A DNA stretch of 64,000 nucleotides from assembly GCF_001685415.1 (NCBI RefSeq), contig NZ_CP014989.1, forward strand, positions 744,001 to 808,000. Reading direction: 5' to 3'. Made by a program: the position numbers and the translations under genes. This DNA is from Serinicoccus hydrothermalis. Its GTDB lineage: Bacteria; Actinomycetota; Actinomycetes; Actinomycetales; Dermatophilaceae. Of the stretch, positions 8,160 through 16,016 are shown in pieces; position 1 is the first letter of the stretch; each line of letters starts with the position of its first letter. The notes beneath the pieces were generated by a model, which was not told the DNA's origin, searched no databases, and saw nothing but the letters and a program-made list of their open reading frames with translations.

Positions 8160-8173
8160 CGAACAACTGTACG
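8160..8173. promoter_or_regulatory. Candidate LexA (SOS) box
   Basis: CGAACAACTGTACG matches the actinobacterial LexA consensus CGAAC-N4-GTTCG at every fixed position except one (GTACG for GTTCG). It lies one base upstream of the DUF222-HNH start codon. Members of this family in Mycobacterium tuberculosis are known LexA targets, which supports the call. No binding evidence is available here. Confidence 0.5.
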
Positions 8174-8214
8174 AGTAGCCACCGACATACCCTGCCGCCA
8201 CGCGTCGGTGCAGG

Positions 8215-8808
8215 TCAGCGGCCCAGCAACCGTGCCTTCGCCGCGGCGAACTCGCCGTCCGTGAGCGCCCCGCTGCGGTGCAGACGCGCCACGGACTCGA
8301 GCTCGGCGACCAGCGGGTGCCGGCCACCCTCGGGCGGCACGGGTTCGTCCGCGGGCGGCGGCTCCGCGCCGGGCCGACCCAGCGTCGGGATGACCGGCAG
8401 CCGCGGCCCATCGCTCCGCGCCCACGCCTCGTCGAGACCGTTGAACGTCTCCGGGGTGTAGTCGAGGGTGCCGAGCCCGACGGGCCCGTCGTCCGTCAGC
8501 GCGGTGACCCGACCCATGCTGAAGGTCTTGACTCGCTCGACCTGCAGCTCGGTGACGACGCTGCGCGGCACGTCGTCGACGACCGGGAGCCCGGCGCTCG
8601 GGTCGCCCAGGGTCAGCAGCCGCCGGTCGGTGACGACGAGCAGGCTGATGCTGCGGCGGATCCGCCAGCTGACGAAGAAGCCCTGCACCTCCTCGCCCGG
8701 CTGCAGCGCGAGCGCGAGGGAGCGACGGGCCGCGCGCAGGGTGCGCTTGCTGACCTTCTTGTCGCGGTATGCCGTGCCCTCGTCCGGCAGCGGCGGGTAA
8801 TCGCTCAC
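8215..8808 (-). CDS. Hypothetical protein with C-terminal SHOCT domain
   Basis: A 197-residue protein. The central part (about residues 40-110, LALQPGEEVQGFFV then SLLVVTDRRLLTLG) looks like a bacterial PH/YokE-type beta domain. A proline-rich linker follows. The last 35 residues (HPLVAELESVARLHRSGAL then TDGEFAAAKARLLGR) form a clear SHOCT motif, a short C-terminal helix pair often found on membrane- or stress-linked proteins. GTG 8808 is chosen because GGGGAG lies five bases upstream; an ATG at 8826 would add six residues. Function is unknown. Confidence 0.7.
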   Translation of the reverse strand: MSDYPPLPDEGTAYRDKKVSKRTLRAARRSLALALQPGEEVQGFFVSWRIRRSISLLVVTDRRLLTLGDPSAGLPVVDDVPRSVVTELQVERVKTFSMGRVTALTDDGPVGLGTLDYTPETFNGLDEAWARSDGPRLPVIPTLGRPGAEPPPADEPVPPEGGRHPLVAELESVARLHRSGALTDGEFAAAKARLLGR

Positions 8809-8836
8809 CCTCGCTCCCCTCGCCACGCGTGACCCA

Positions 8837-9178
8837 TCAGGAGCGGAGGACCTTCTCCATCGGCCGACCCTTGGCGAGCTCGTCGACGAGCTTGTCGAGG
8901 AAGCGGATCTGCTGCATGAGCGGGTCCTCGACCTCCTGGACCTTGACCCCGCAGACCGACCCGGTGATCTGGTCGACGTTGGGGTTGATCTCCGCGGCGG
9001 CGAAGAAGTCCTCGAACGTCGTCCCGTCCTCGAGGTGCTTGGTCAGGGTGGCGTCGTCGAAGCCGGTCAGCCACTCGATGACCTCGCGCACCTCTCCCTC
9101 GGTGCGTCCCTTGCGCTCGGCCTTGGTGACGTAGTGCGGGTAGACCGAGGCGATGCTGGAGGTGAAGATGCGGCTCAT
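8837..9178 (-). CDS. DUF2200 family protein
   Basis: A 113-residue soluble protein beginning [20 protein letters not shown] and containing [16 protein letters not shown] and [20 protein letters not shown]. This pattern is typical of the small conserved DUF2200 family. No catalytic motif is obvious and the cellular role is unknown. It follows a short acidic reading frame on the same strand, 13 bp upstream, so the two may be cotranscribed. Confidence 0.8.
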   Translation of the reverse strand: MSRIFTSSIASVYPHYVTKAERKGRTEGEVREVIEWLTGFDDATLTKHLEDGTTFEDFFAAAEINPNVDQITGSVCGVKVQEVEDPLMQQIRFLDKLVDELAKGRPMEKVLRS

Positions 9179-9191
9179 GGCCCGATCGTAG

Positions 9192-9365
9192 TCAGCGGGC
9201 AGTGTCGCCGTCCGGGTCGTCCTCGGCCGAAGCGTCGTCGGTGCCCGTGTCGTTGGTGTCGGGCGTCTCGGGCACGGCGTCGGCACCACCGTCGGCGGTC
9301 TCGCGGTTCAGCGCGCCCGAGCCACCCTCGGAGACGGTGCCGCCCTGGTCGGTGTCGTGAGTCAT
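9192..9365 (-). CDS. Small acidic hypothetical protein
   Basis: A 57-residue frame starting [17 protein letters not shown] and ending DDPDGDTAR. It is rich in Asp, Glu, Gly and Thr and is predicted to be disordered. The frame is open and keeps G/C at most third positions. There is no strong ribosome site, so the call rests on composition, on the ATG facing the Fic gene and on placement directly before DUF2200. It may be a non-functional open frame. Confidence 0.45.
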   Translation of the reverse strand: MTHDTDQGGTVSEGGSGALNRETADGGADAVPETPDTNDTGTDDASAEDDPDGDTAR

Positions 9366-9414
9366 ACCGTCAAATGTATGTCGCCGCGTGCCTCCGGTAA
9401 TGTCGAACCCTCGT

Positions 9415-9444
9415 TCTTACCATTCATGACCACAAACGGTAAGA
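9415..9444. promoter_or_regulatory. Inverted repeat before the Fic gene
   Basis: TCTTACC at 9415-9421 is mirrored by GGTAAGA at 9438-9444 with a 16-base AT-rich spacer. It ends seven bases before the Fic start codon at 9452 and lies in one of the most AT-rich patches of the window. It could be an operator, perhaps for the wHTH domain of the Fic protein itself. Confidence 0.45.
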
Positions 9445-9451
9445 TAAGTGC

Positions 9452-10648
9452 ATGGTCGACGCCGGATGGCCGCGCACGGGACTCGAGTCCCTCCCGTGGG
9501 GGCCGTCCACGGGAGCGGTCGGGCTGACCCGGCGCGAGCGAGCCGCGGCGGCCAAGGACCGGTATGACGCGGCCCTCGTCCCCGAGATCGCCCACCTCGA
9601 TCCCCGGTTGTCGCGCGAGGCGGAGGTCGAGTCCGAGGACGCCGTCACCGAGGTGGCGCGCTTCGACGCGCGCATGGGCCACGAGGTCCTGCCCTTCGCC
9701 GGCGTCCTTCTCCGCGGAGAGTCGATCGCCTCGTCGGACATCGAGCACATCACCTCTTCCGCGCGCAACATCGCCCTGGCCGAGGCGACGGGCGGGGTCG
9801 GGGGCAACGCCGCGCTCGTGGCGCGCAACGTGCACGCGATGGTCCGCGCCATCGACCGGACCACCGGGGTCGATCGCGACGGCATCCTGTCCCTGCACGC
9901 CGAGCTCATGGAGGGAGACCCGCGGCACGCGGCCGGCGTCCTGCGGCAGGAGCCGGTGTGGATCGGCGGGTTCGCCTCGACACCCGTCGGCGCCCACTTC
10001 GTCGCGCCGCACCACTCGCGGGTGCCGGCGGCGCTGGACGACCTCCTGCGCTTCTCGCGCCGCCCCGACCTGCCGCGAATCAGCCAGCTCGCGATCGCCC
10101 ACGCCCAGTTCGAGACGATCCACCCCTTCACCGACGGCAACGGACGCGTCGGGCGCGCGCTCATGCACGTCATGCTGCGCGAGAGCGGTCTGGTGCAGCA
10201 GGGGCTCGTGCCGATCTCCGCCGGTCTCCTCACGGACACCAGCAGCTATCACCGCGCGCTGGACGCCTACCGCGAAGGTGAGCCCGAGCCCATCGTCCGC
10301 CTGTTCACCACGAGCGCGCTGCTCGCCGTGAGCAACGGCACCCGTCTCGTGGAGACGGTGCGGACGATCCGGCTCTCCTGGGACGACCGGCTCCGCGTCC
10401 GTCGCGGGGCGAACGCCTGGCGCGTCGCGGACCTGCTGCTCCGCCGGCCGTTGCTGACCGCACGGTTGCTGGAGTCCGAGCTGGGCCTCTCCCCCACGCA
10501 CGCGCCCCGTGTCATGGCGCCGCTCCTCGATGCCGGCATCGTGCGAGCCGGGCGGCACCACTCCTCGCGCGCCGCCTACTGGTGGTCTCCCGAGCTGACC
10601 GACGCGGTGGACGACTTCGCGGTCAGGGCGGGGCGACGGCGGCTCTGA
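9452..10648 (+). CDS. Fic family protein with C-terminal winged helix
   Basis: A 398-residue Fic protein. The active-site motif HPFTDGNGRVGR lies near residues 224-235, after the Fic core helix IAHAQFETI. Fic enzymes usually transfer AMP from ATP to a hydroxyl on a target protein. The N-terminal segment near residues 91-97 reads SIASSDIEH, equivalent to the autoinhibitory S/T-x-x-x-E-G/N helix but with His in the last position. The C-terminal 90 residues look like a winged-helix DNA-binding domain, a common Fic architecture linked to self-regulation. The start is ATG 9452. The target protein is unknown; the gene may be a solitary toxin-like or regulatory enzyme. Confidence 0.85.
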   Translation: MVDAGWPRTGLESLPWGPSTGAVGLTRRERAAAAKDRYDAALVPEIAHLDPRLSREAEVESEDAVTEVARFDARMGHEVLPFAGVLLRGESIASSDIEHITSSARNIALAEATGGVGGNAALVARNVHAMVRAIDRTTGVDRDGILSLHAELMEGDPRHAAGVLRQEPVWIGGFASTPVGAHFVAPHHSRVPAALDDLLRFSRRPDLPRISQLAIAHAQFETIHPFTDGNGRVGRALMHVMLRESGLVQQGLVPISAGLLTDTSSYHRALDAYREGEPEPIVRLFTTSALLAVSNGTRLVETVRTIRLSWDDRLRVRRGANAWRVADLLLRRPLLTARLLESELGLSPTHAPRVMAPLLDAGIVRAGRHHSSRAAYWWSPELTDAVDDFAVRAGRRRL

Positions 10649-10695
10649 CCCCGGCCGGGCAGCCCGCAGGCATACCGCGTGGGACGATACCAGCC

Positions 10696-11454
10696 ATGTT
10701 CGTCGGCATCGACCTGGCCTGGAACGACCGGGCGCGCACCGGCCTCGCCGCGGTCGACGACGAGGGTCGGCTCCTCGGCTCGGCGACCTGCCGCTCGGAC
10801 GAGGAGATCGACGAATGGCTGCGGGCATACCCGAGCCCTGACGTGGTCGCGATCGACGCGCCGCTCATCGTGCACAACCCGACCGGCCAGCGCCCCTGCG
10901 AGCGCATGGTCACCTCGGCGTTCGGACGCTTCGACGCGGGCTGCCACGCGAGCAACACGAGCAAGGCGTACATGAACCCGCCGCGCGCGGCCCGACTCGC
11001 GCAGCGCCAGGGCTGGGCACCCAACCCCTCTGCGACCGGACCCGGCGTCTGCCTGGAGGTCTACCCCCACCCGGCGATGGTCGGGCTGTTCGGCCTCGGC
11101 CGGATCCTCCCCTACAAGGGCAAGCGCGGCCGCAGCCTCGACGTCCGCCGCGCCGCGATGGTCGAGCTGCTCGACCGGATCGAGGGGCTGGGCGATCTCG
11201 ACCTCAGCGGCAGCGTGCGCTGGCGCGAGATCAGGTATGCCGTCGAGCACGCCACGCGCCCCATGCACCTGGAGCACGTCGAGGACGAGATCGACGCGAT
11301 CTTCTGCGCCCACCTCGCCCGGGTATGGCGTCACTCGCCGGGTGCGCTGCAGGTCTACGGGGACGTCGAGAGCGGCTACATCGTCGCCCCGCCGGCACCG
11401 TCGCACGCGGCGACGCCACGGCCAGGACGCGTGAGTCGAACCTCCGCCGGCTGA
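10696..11454 (+). CDS. DUF429 family protein
   Basis: A 252-residue protein opening MFVGIDLAWNDRARTGLAAV, with VVAIDAPLIVHNPTGQRPCE near residues 49-68, RFDAGCHASNTSKA near 77-90 and EVYPHPAMVGLFGL near 117-130. This is the conserved DUF429 pattern, an RNase-H-like fold with acidic residues suggestive of a nuclease or phosphotransferase. No substrate is established. It lies 47 bp after the Fic gene on the same strand and may be cotranscribed with it. ATG 10696 matches the usual family start. Confidence 0.75.
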   Translation: MFVGIDLAWNDRARTGLAAVDDEGRLLGSATCRSDEEIDEWLRAYPSPDVVAIDAPLIVHNPTGQRPCERMVTSAFGRFDAGCHASNTSKAYMNPPRAARLAQRQGWAPNPSATGPGVCLEVYPHPAMVGLFGLGRILPYKGKRGRSLDVRRAAMVELLDRIEGLGDLDLSGSVRWREIRYAVEHATRPMHLEHVEDEIDAIFCAHLARVWRHSPGALQVYGDVESGYIVAPPAPSHAATPRPGRVSRTSAG

Positions 11455-11482
11455 CGAGAGCGAACGTCGATCTGGACTCGCT

Positions 11483-12034
11483 TCAGGAACCTTCGGACAG
11501 GTCTCGCAGGGTCAGCAGCTGCTTGCGCATCATGAGCAGGTCACCCCACGCCATGACCCACCGACGGGTGGCGTCGAGACGGGTCCCCGACGAGGCGAAC
11601 CGGAGCACCGCGACAAGTCGGCATCCGCGGTCGGCCGGGGTCACGGCATACGTCACGCGGACGGCGCCGAAGAGCGCCCGACCCGGACGCGAGGTCATGC
11701 TGATCGTCACGGAACGGCCCGGCTCGACGGAGTCGACCTCGAAGATGGTCATGACCCGTTGCCCCGGGGCCAGGTCGCCGAGATGCGTGAGCAGGCGGCG
11801 GGGCGAGCGGCGCCCGAAGTTGTCGAACCAGTCGTAGGAGTACGGCGCCGCCCGCAGGTTGCCGAGCCACGCGAAGACGGTCCCAGGCTCGGCGCCCACG
11901 GAGACGGCACGGACGAGCCGGTCGCCGTGCATGCCCTCGTCGCACGGATACCGCCGGTCGACCTCGTCAGGGGTGGCACCCCACACCGTCGGCAGCCGCG
12001 AGAACGGCGCCTGGACGAACGTGCGCCTCACCAT
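11483..12034 (-). CDS. SRPBCC-fold (polyketide cyclase/START-like) protein
   Basis: A 183-residue soluble protein. The region VRAVSVGAEPGTVFAWLGNL, then APYSYDWFDNFGRRSP and VTYAVTPADRGCRLVAVLRF, has the beta-strand and cavity pattern of SRPBCC proteins, which bind small hydrophobic molecules or act as cyclases. No operon partner is evident; it converges on the DUF429 gene with a 28-bp gap. Function is unknown. ATG 12034 is the first start of the frame that keeps the conserved N-terminus. Confidence 0.65.
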   Translation of the reverse strand: MVRRTFVQAPFSRLPTVWGATPDEVDRRYPCDEGMHGDRLVRAVSVGAEPGTVFAWLGNLRAAPYSYDWFDNFGRRSPRRLLTHLGDLAPGQRVMTIFEVDSVEPGRSVTISMTSRPGRALFGAVRVTYAVTPADRGCRLVAVLRFASSGTRLDATRRWVMAWGDLLMMRKQLLTLRDLSEGS

Positions 12035-12270
12035 GGCTCCACATGTTCGCATGCGCGAGAGCCGGCCAACCGGACATGGTCGCTGGCCGAGGTGGGCAGT
12101 GTGCCCACCTGGTACTGGCAGGCGCTCGAGAGTGGGCATGTCGGTCGTCACTGGCACGTTGATCGCACGGGCTCCGCGACGGAGCCGCGAGGGAGGGAAC
12201 GACATGACACGGACATCAGCCGCAACACTGCCAGTCGAGCGAAGAGCCAGGGGCAAGATGCCGAGCAGCA

Positions 12271-12284
12271 TGCATGCGCATGCA
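12271..12284. promoter_or_regulatory. Palindromic operator before the toxin-antitoxin genes
   Basis: TGCATGCGCATGCA is a perfect 14-bp palindrome ending at the AGGAG ribosome site (12284-12288) of the antitoxin. Ribbon-helix-helix antitoxins usually bind such a site to repress their own operon, so the adjacent antitoxin is the likely binder. Confidence 0.6.
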
Positions 12285-12298
12285 GGAGATGTACGCTC

Positions 12299-12562
12299 AT
12301 GACTGTGAGTACGAACCTGCAGATCCGCTCCGTGGACGAGTCTCTGGCTGCGGCGGCGAAGGCCGAGGCCGCACGCCGCCGGTTGAGCCTGTCTGACTAC
12401 CTCAAGGAACTCATCGAGAAGGACCTCCAGGCGAACAGCATCACTGCCCGGCGGGAACGCCTCTTCGCTGAGATCAGGGCCAATCCCCCCATCGTCGGCC
12501 TCACAGCGGAAGACACCGCAGCGGCGGTGGCTCAGGCACGCGAGGAGATGGGGCTCTCGTGA
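12299..12562 (+). CDS. Ribbon-helix-helix antitoxin (FitA/VapB-like)
   Basis: An 87-residue protein. The N-terminal strand VSTNLQIRSVDESLAAAA is followed by RRRLSLSDYLKELIEKDL, the expected beta-helix-helix DNA-binding fold. The C-terminal part (ANPPIVGLTAEDTAAAVAQA) is the toxin-masking tail. The ATG at 12299 follows AGGAG, and the gene overlaps the PIN toxin start by GTGA at 12559-12562. It should neutralise the PIN toxin and repress the operon through the palindrome just upstream. Confidence 0.82.
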   Translation: MTVSTNLQIRSVDESLAAAAKAEAARRRLSLSDYLKELIEKDLQANSITARRERLFAEIRANPPIVGLTAEDTAAAVAQAREEMGLS

Positions 12563-12945
12563 TCGTGCTCGACGCCTCCGCCTGGGTGGACATGGTGACC
12601 GGACTGGTCCCGCCCTTCGAGCCGGTCGATGACGTCGTGGTGCCACCTCACTTCGACGCCGAGGTCGTGGGTGCTCTTCGCGCCATCGAGCAACGTCGTG
12701 CCCTCCCAGCCGATGTCGCCAGACATCTGCTGGAGCACCACCTACGGGCTGGCTTCGCCGTCGAGCACGACCCGGCCGACGTGCGTCGTGCATGGGGCTG
12801 GCGCGACAGCATGTCCATCACCGATGCCTGGTATGCCGCCATGGCACTGCGCCACGCAGGCACCTGGGTCACGCGCGATGGGCGCGCGGCACGCACCGCG
12901 CGCAGACACGGCGTCCAGGTCCATGTACCAGAGGCACGCGCCTGA
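12559..12945 (+). CDS. PIN-domain RNase toxin (VapC family)
   Basis: A 128-residue PIN protein. Acidic metal-binding residues appear in MIVLDASAWVDM (Asp5), in FDAEVVGALRAI (Glu near 35) and in MSITDAWYAAMAL (Asp near 89), with a final Asp in TWVTRDGRAART. VapC toxins cleave tRNA or rRNA when freed from their antitoxin. GTG 12559 is used as start because of the four-base overlap with the antitoxin stop. The RNA target cannot be read from sequence. Confidence 0.85.
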   Translation: MIVLDASAWVDMVTGLVPPFEPVDDVVVPPHFDAEVVGALRAIEQRRALPADVARHLLEHHLRAGFAVEHDPADVRRAWGWRDSMSITDAWYAAMALRHAGTWVTRDGRAARTARRHGVQVHVPEARA

Positions 12946-12964
12946 AACGGCATACCATGAAGCC

Positions 12965-13912
12965 GTGCCGGATGACTTCCTCATCGCCCACAACCCTGAG
13001 GACGGCTCGCGGCTGCCGTACCTGTTGCGCATCCCCCTCGGGCCGGACGGCGTCGTGCTGAAGGCACGGGAGACCTGGCCGCGGACCGGCAAGGTCTACT
13101 GCCACCGCGCCACCGGCTGGCCCGCCGACCCGGACCTGGTCGAGGTCGTGCCCACCCGCTCCTGCGTCCGGCGCGGCGCCAGCATCGACCTCGTCCTCGA
13201 CCGGGGCCGGGAGAACCGCTCGCAGTTCGTCCTGACCCGAGCCCGCGGCCGCGAGGCGGTCTTCTGGCAGACCGCGCGCACCGCCAAGCAGGCCCGCCCC
13301 GCGGTGAGCCTCCCGACGGCGCGCGGCTCGGGCATACCCACCCTCGAGATCGTCGTCGACAGCCACGAGCGGTATGCCTGGTCCTTCGACCACCAGCAGG
13401 TCACCACCCGACGCGACGGGCTGCCGGCGGGGGACTACGCGGTCGAGGTCGCCGGCCGGGTGCTCGCGTCGGTCGAGCGCAAGAGCCTCGTCGACCTCGT
13501 CTCCACCCTGACCACCGGCAAGATGCGCTACCTGCTCGCCGACCTCTCCTCCCTGCCCACCGCGGCCGTCGTCGTCGAGGACCGCTACTCCGCCGTCTTC
13601 AAGCTCGACCGCGTCCGCCCCGCCGTCGTCGCCGACGCGCTCGGCGAGTGCCAGGCCCGCTTCCCCACCGTCCCGATCGTCTTCTGCGAGACCCGGGCCC
13701 TCGCCCAGGAGTGGACCTACCGCTTCCTCGCCGCCGCGCTCGCCCACGCCGGCGAGGAGACCCACGTCAAGACCGAGGCCACACCGCTCACCTCCGCGCG
13801 TGCCGCCAGCCCCGGCGAGGTGCGCAAGTGGGCGCGCGAGCACGGGTATACCCTCGCCGACCGCGGGCGCATCCCCCGCGAGGTGCGCGAGGCATTCGAC
13901 GCACGGCGGTAG
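12965..13912 (+). CDS. ERCC4-domain nuclease fused to an Lsr2-type DNA-binding tail
   Basis: A 315-residue protein starting at GTG 12965. The central ERCC4/XPF-like nuclease core is recognisable from IVVDSHERYAW near residue 131, GLPAGDYAVEV near 153-163 and VERKSLVDLVSTL near 173-185, which give the GD...ERK...D active site. The last 35 residues (ASPGEVRKWAREHGYTLADR, then GRIPREVREAFDARR) match the C-terminal DNA-binding domain of the xenogeneic silencer Lsr2. The N-terminal 130 residues are unassigned. The architecture suggests a structure-specific nuclease that recruits itself to AT-rich DNA. It follows the toxin-antitoxin pair by 19 bp on the same strand. Confidence 0.78.
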   Translation: MPDDFLIAHNPEDGSRLPYLLRIPLGPDGVVLKARETWPRTGKVYCHRATGWPADPDLVEVVPTRSCVRRGASIDLVLDRGRENRSQFVLTRARGREAVFWQTARTAKQARPAVSLPTARGSGIPTLEIVVDSHERYAWSFDHQQVTTRRDGLPAGDYAVEVAGRVLASVERKSLVDLVSTLTTGKMRYLLADLSSLPTAAVVVEDRYSAVFKLDRVRPAVVADALGECQARFPTVPIVFCETRALAQEWTYRFLAAALAHAGEETHVKTEATPLTSARAASPGEVRKWAREHGYTLADRGRIPREVREAFDARR

Positions 13913-14027
13913 GACGGCACGCCCGTCCCCGGTGCCGCGGCGCCTATGCTGCGGAGGCGGCTGCACCAGGGGCCGGAGACGCCAGCACAGACCGGCCACG
14001 ACGGCATCTCGACACGACAGGAGCACC

Positions 14028-15416
14028 ATGCCCAACCACGACCTGCCCGACGAGGCGCGCGCGGTCGCCGCGCTCGGGGTCACCCCCGAAGCGCCCGCGG
14101 ACCAGCCCGGGCACCGACCTCCGACCGTTCCCGGCGCCTCCACCCGCCCCTCGGGCACGCCCGAGCCGACCACCAACGTCGGCACCGACCGGATGCGGGT
14201 CATCGGCGACGGATTCACCTTCGTCACCGCCTGGGCACTCCGCGGCATCATCGTCGCGGGCGCGCTCTGGCTCGCCTGGTGGGTCCTGGACCGTGTCTGG
14301 TTCGGCGTCCTCCCGATCCTGCTCGCGCTCATCGTCGCGACCCTGCTCTCCCCCGTGGTCGCCCTCGGCCGACGGATCGGGCTGCACCCCACGCTCGCGA
14401 CGGTCCTCACCCTCCTGCTGTCCGTGGGTCTGTTGGTGGGCGTCTTCGCCGCCCTCGCCCCGTCGATCACCTCGCAGTCCCGCGAGATCTTCGAGCAGGC
14501 CAGAGGCGGGGTCGACGAGGTGCGAGCCTGGATCAGCGGGCCGCCGCTCAACCTCGACAACGCGCAGATCGACGAATACCTGGGCACCGCCATCACCTGG
14601 CTGCAGGAGCGCAGCAGCGTGGCCGCCGGTGCAGTCGCCTCCGGCCTGGGCGTCGTCGGCTCCGCCCTGGTGACCCTCGGTCTCATGGTCGTGCTGCTGT
14701 TCTTCTTCCTCAAGGACGGGCCGAGCTTCCTGCCCTGGCTGCGACGCACCACCGGCCGCAGCACCGGCCGCCACCTCACCGAGGCGCTCACCCGCATGTG
14801 GACGACCCTCGGCGGCTTCATCCGCACCCAGGCGATCGTCAGTGCCGTGGACGCCGTGCTCATCGGCATCGGCCTGCTCATCCTTCAGGTGCCGCTCGCC
14901 CTCACCCTGGCCGTGCTCACCTTCTTCGGCGGCTTCATCCCCATCGTGGGCGCGGTCGTCGCGGGCGGCATCGCCGTGCTGGTGGCGCTGGTGACGCAGG
15001 GGCTGACCCAGGCGCTGATCGTGTTGGCGATCGTCATCGCGGTGCAGCAGATCGAGGGCAACGTCCTGCAGCCGGCCCTCCAGGGCCGCAGCATGCAGAT
15101 GCACCCCGGCATCATCCTGCTCGCGGTCGCCGGCGGCAGCACCCTCTTCGGAGTCATCGGCGCCTTCCTGGCCGTCCCCTTCGCCGCCACCTTCGTGGTG
15201 CTGCTGCGCTACCTCAGCGAGCAGGTCGACCTGCGCAGCGGTGACATCGACGTCGAGCACGTCGCCTTCGCGACGCCGGAGGGGCGCGTCGCCGGGGCGC
15301 GGACGCAGTACCTCGGCGAGGTCGAGCGGTCCGAGCGCGCCGGCTCGCGCGACGACACGGCACCTGCGCAGTCCGCCCGTCCGGGCCTGCTCTCCTGGCT
15401 CTTCGGCCGGCACTGA
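14028..15416 (+). CDS. AI-2E family transporter
   Basis: A 462-residue membrane protein with about eight hydrophobic segments between residues 65 and 400. Family signatures include LLALIVATLLSPVVALGRRI, FFGGFIPIVGAVVAGG near 300 and QQIEGNVLQPALQGR near 342-356. The N-terminal 55 residues and the C-terminal 50 are polar and probably cytoplasmic. The family (PerM/YdiK/TqsA) exports small molecules or acts as a sodium/proton antiporter; the substrate here is unknown. The start follows ACAGGAGCACC. A GC-rich hairpin just after the stop is a likely terminator. Confidence 0.85.
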   Translation: MPNHDLPDEARAVAALGVTPEAPADQPGHRPPTVPGASTRPSGTPEPTTNVGTDRMRVIGDGFTFVTAWALRGIIVAGALWLAWWVLDRVWFGVLPILLALIVATLLSPVVALGRRIGLHPTLATVLTLLLSVGLLVGVFAALAPSITSQSREIFEQARGGVDEVRAWISGPPLNLDNAQIDEYLGTAITWLQERSSVAAGAVASGLGVVGSALVTLGLMVVLLFFFLKDGPSFLPWLRRTTGRSTGRHLTEALTRMWTTLGGFIRTQAIVSAVDAVLIGIGLLILQVPLALTLAVLTFFGGFIPIVGAVVAGGIAVLVALVTQGLTQALIVLAIVIAVQQIEGNVLQPALQGRSMQMHPGIILLAVAGGSTLFGVIGAFLAVPFAATFVVLLRYLSEQVDLRSGDIDVEHVAFATPEGRVAGARTQYLGEVERSERAGSRDDTAPAQSARPGLLSWLFGRH

Positions 15417-15428
15417 CCCCGCCTCGGC

Positions 15429-15451
15429 GGTCCCGTCCTGCGACGGGGACC
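15429..15451 (+). terminator. Hairpin after the AI-2E gene
   Basis: GGTCCCGTC at 15429-15437 pairs with GACGGGGACC at 15442-15451 with one bulge and a four-base loop. It begins 13 bp after the stop codon. There is no U-tract, as is usual for high-GC actinobacterial terminators. Confidence 0.5.
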
Positions 15452-15494
15452 GACCGGCATGGCGACGCGGCGGATCGGCTGTCACGCTGGTGCG

Positions 15495-16016
15495 ATGGAG
15501 ACGCTCCTCGACGCCGCACGCGACATGGTGACCCCCGAGACCGGTTGGAGCGCCGAGCTGTTGCTGCGCACCGTGCTGACGACCGTGGTGATGTTCCTGG
15601 CGATCGTGCTGCTGGCGCGCCTGTTCGGCACGCGCACCTTCGCCTCCTTCACCACCTACGACTTCCTCACCAACGTCGCCGCCGGCTCGCTCGTCGCCAG
15701 CGCCATCCTCAGCGACCGGATGGTCGAGGCGACCGTCGGTCTCGTCGTCCTCGTGGTGCTGCAGTATGCCGTGTCCGGCGCGGCCGCACGCTCCCGCGCG
15801 GCCCGGGACGCGGCGGACAACGACCCGGTGGTGCTCGTGCAGGACGGCCAGGTCCTCGAGCGCCCGATGCGTCGCGCGCGCGTCTCGCACGCCATCCTCG
15901 ACCAGCACCTCCGGGCCTCGGGCCTCACCCGGGTCGACGAGGTCGGTCTCGCCGTGCTCGAGTCAGGCGGCTCGATCAGCGTCCTGCGTCGTGGCGCGGG
16001 CCGAGACCGCCGCTAG
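15495..16016 (+). CDS. DUF421 (YetF-like) membrane protein
   Basis: A 173-residue protein with about three N-terminal hydrophobic segments (residues 22-45, 52-75 and 80-98) and a small soluble C-terminal domain. FGTRTFASFTTYDFLTNVAA and GSLVASAILSD are typical of YetF/DUF421 proteins. The C-terminal part (DNDPVVLVQDGQVLERPMRR) fits the short alpha/beta domain of the family. ATG 15495 is preferred; ATG 15459 would add twelve residues. Its stop shares CTAG with the stop of the convergent peptidase gene. The family is linked to spore or membrane functions in Bacillus, but no activity is known. Confidence 0.75.
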   Translation: METLLDAARDMVTPETGWSAELLLRTVLTTVVMFLAIVLLARLFGTRTFASFTTYDFLTNVAAGSLVASAILSDRMVEATVGLVVLVVLQYAVSGAAARSRAARDAADNDPVVLVQDGQVLERPMRRARVSHAILDQHLRASGLTRVDEVGLAVLESGGSISVLRRGAGRDRR

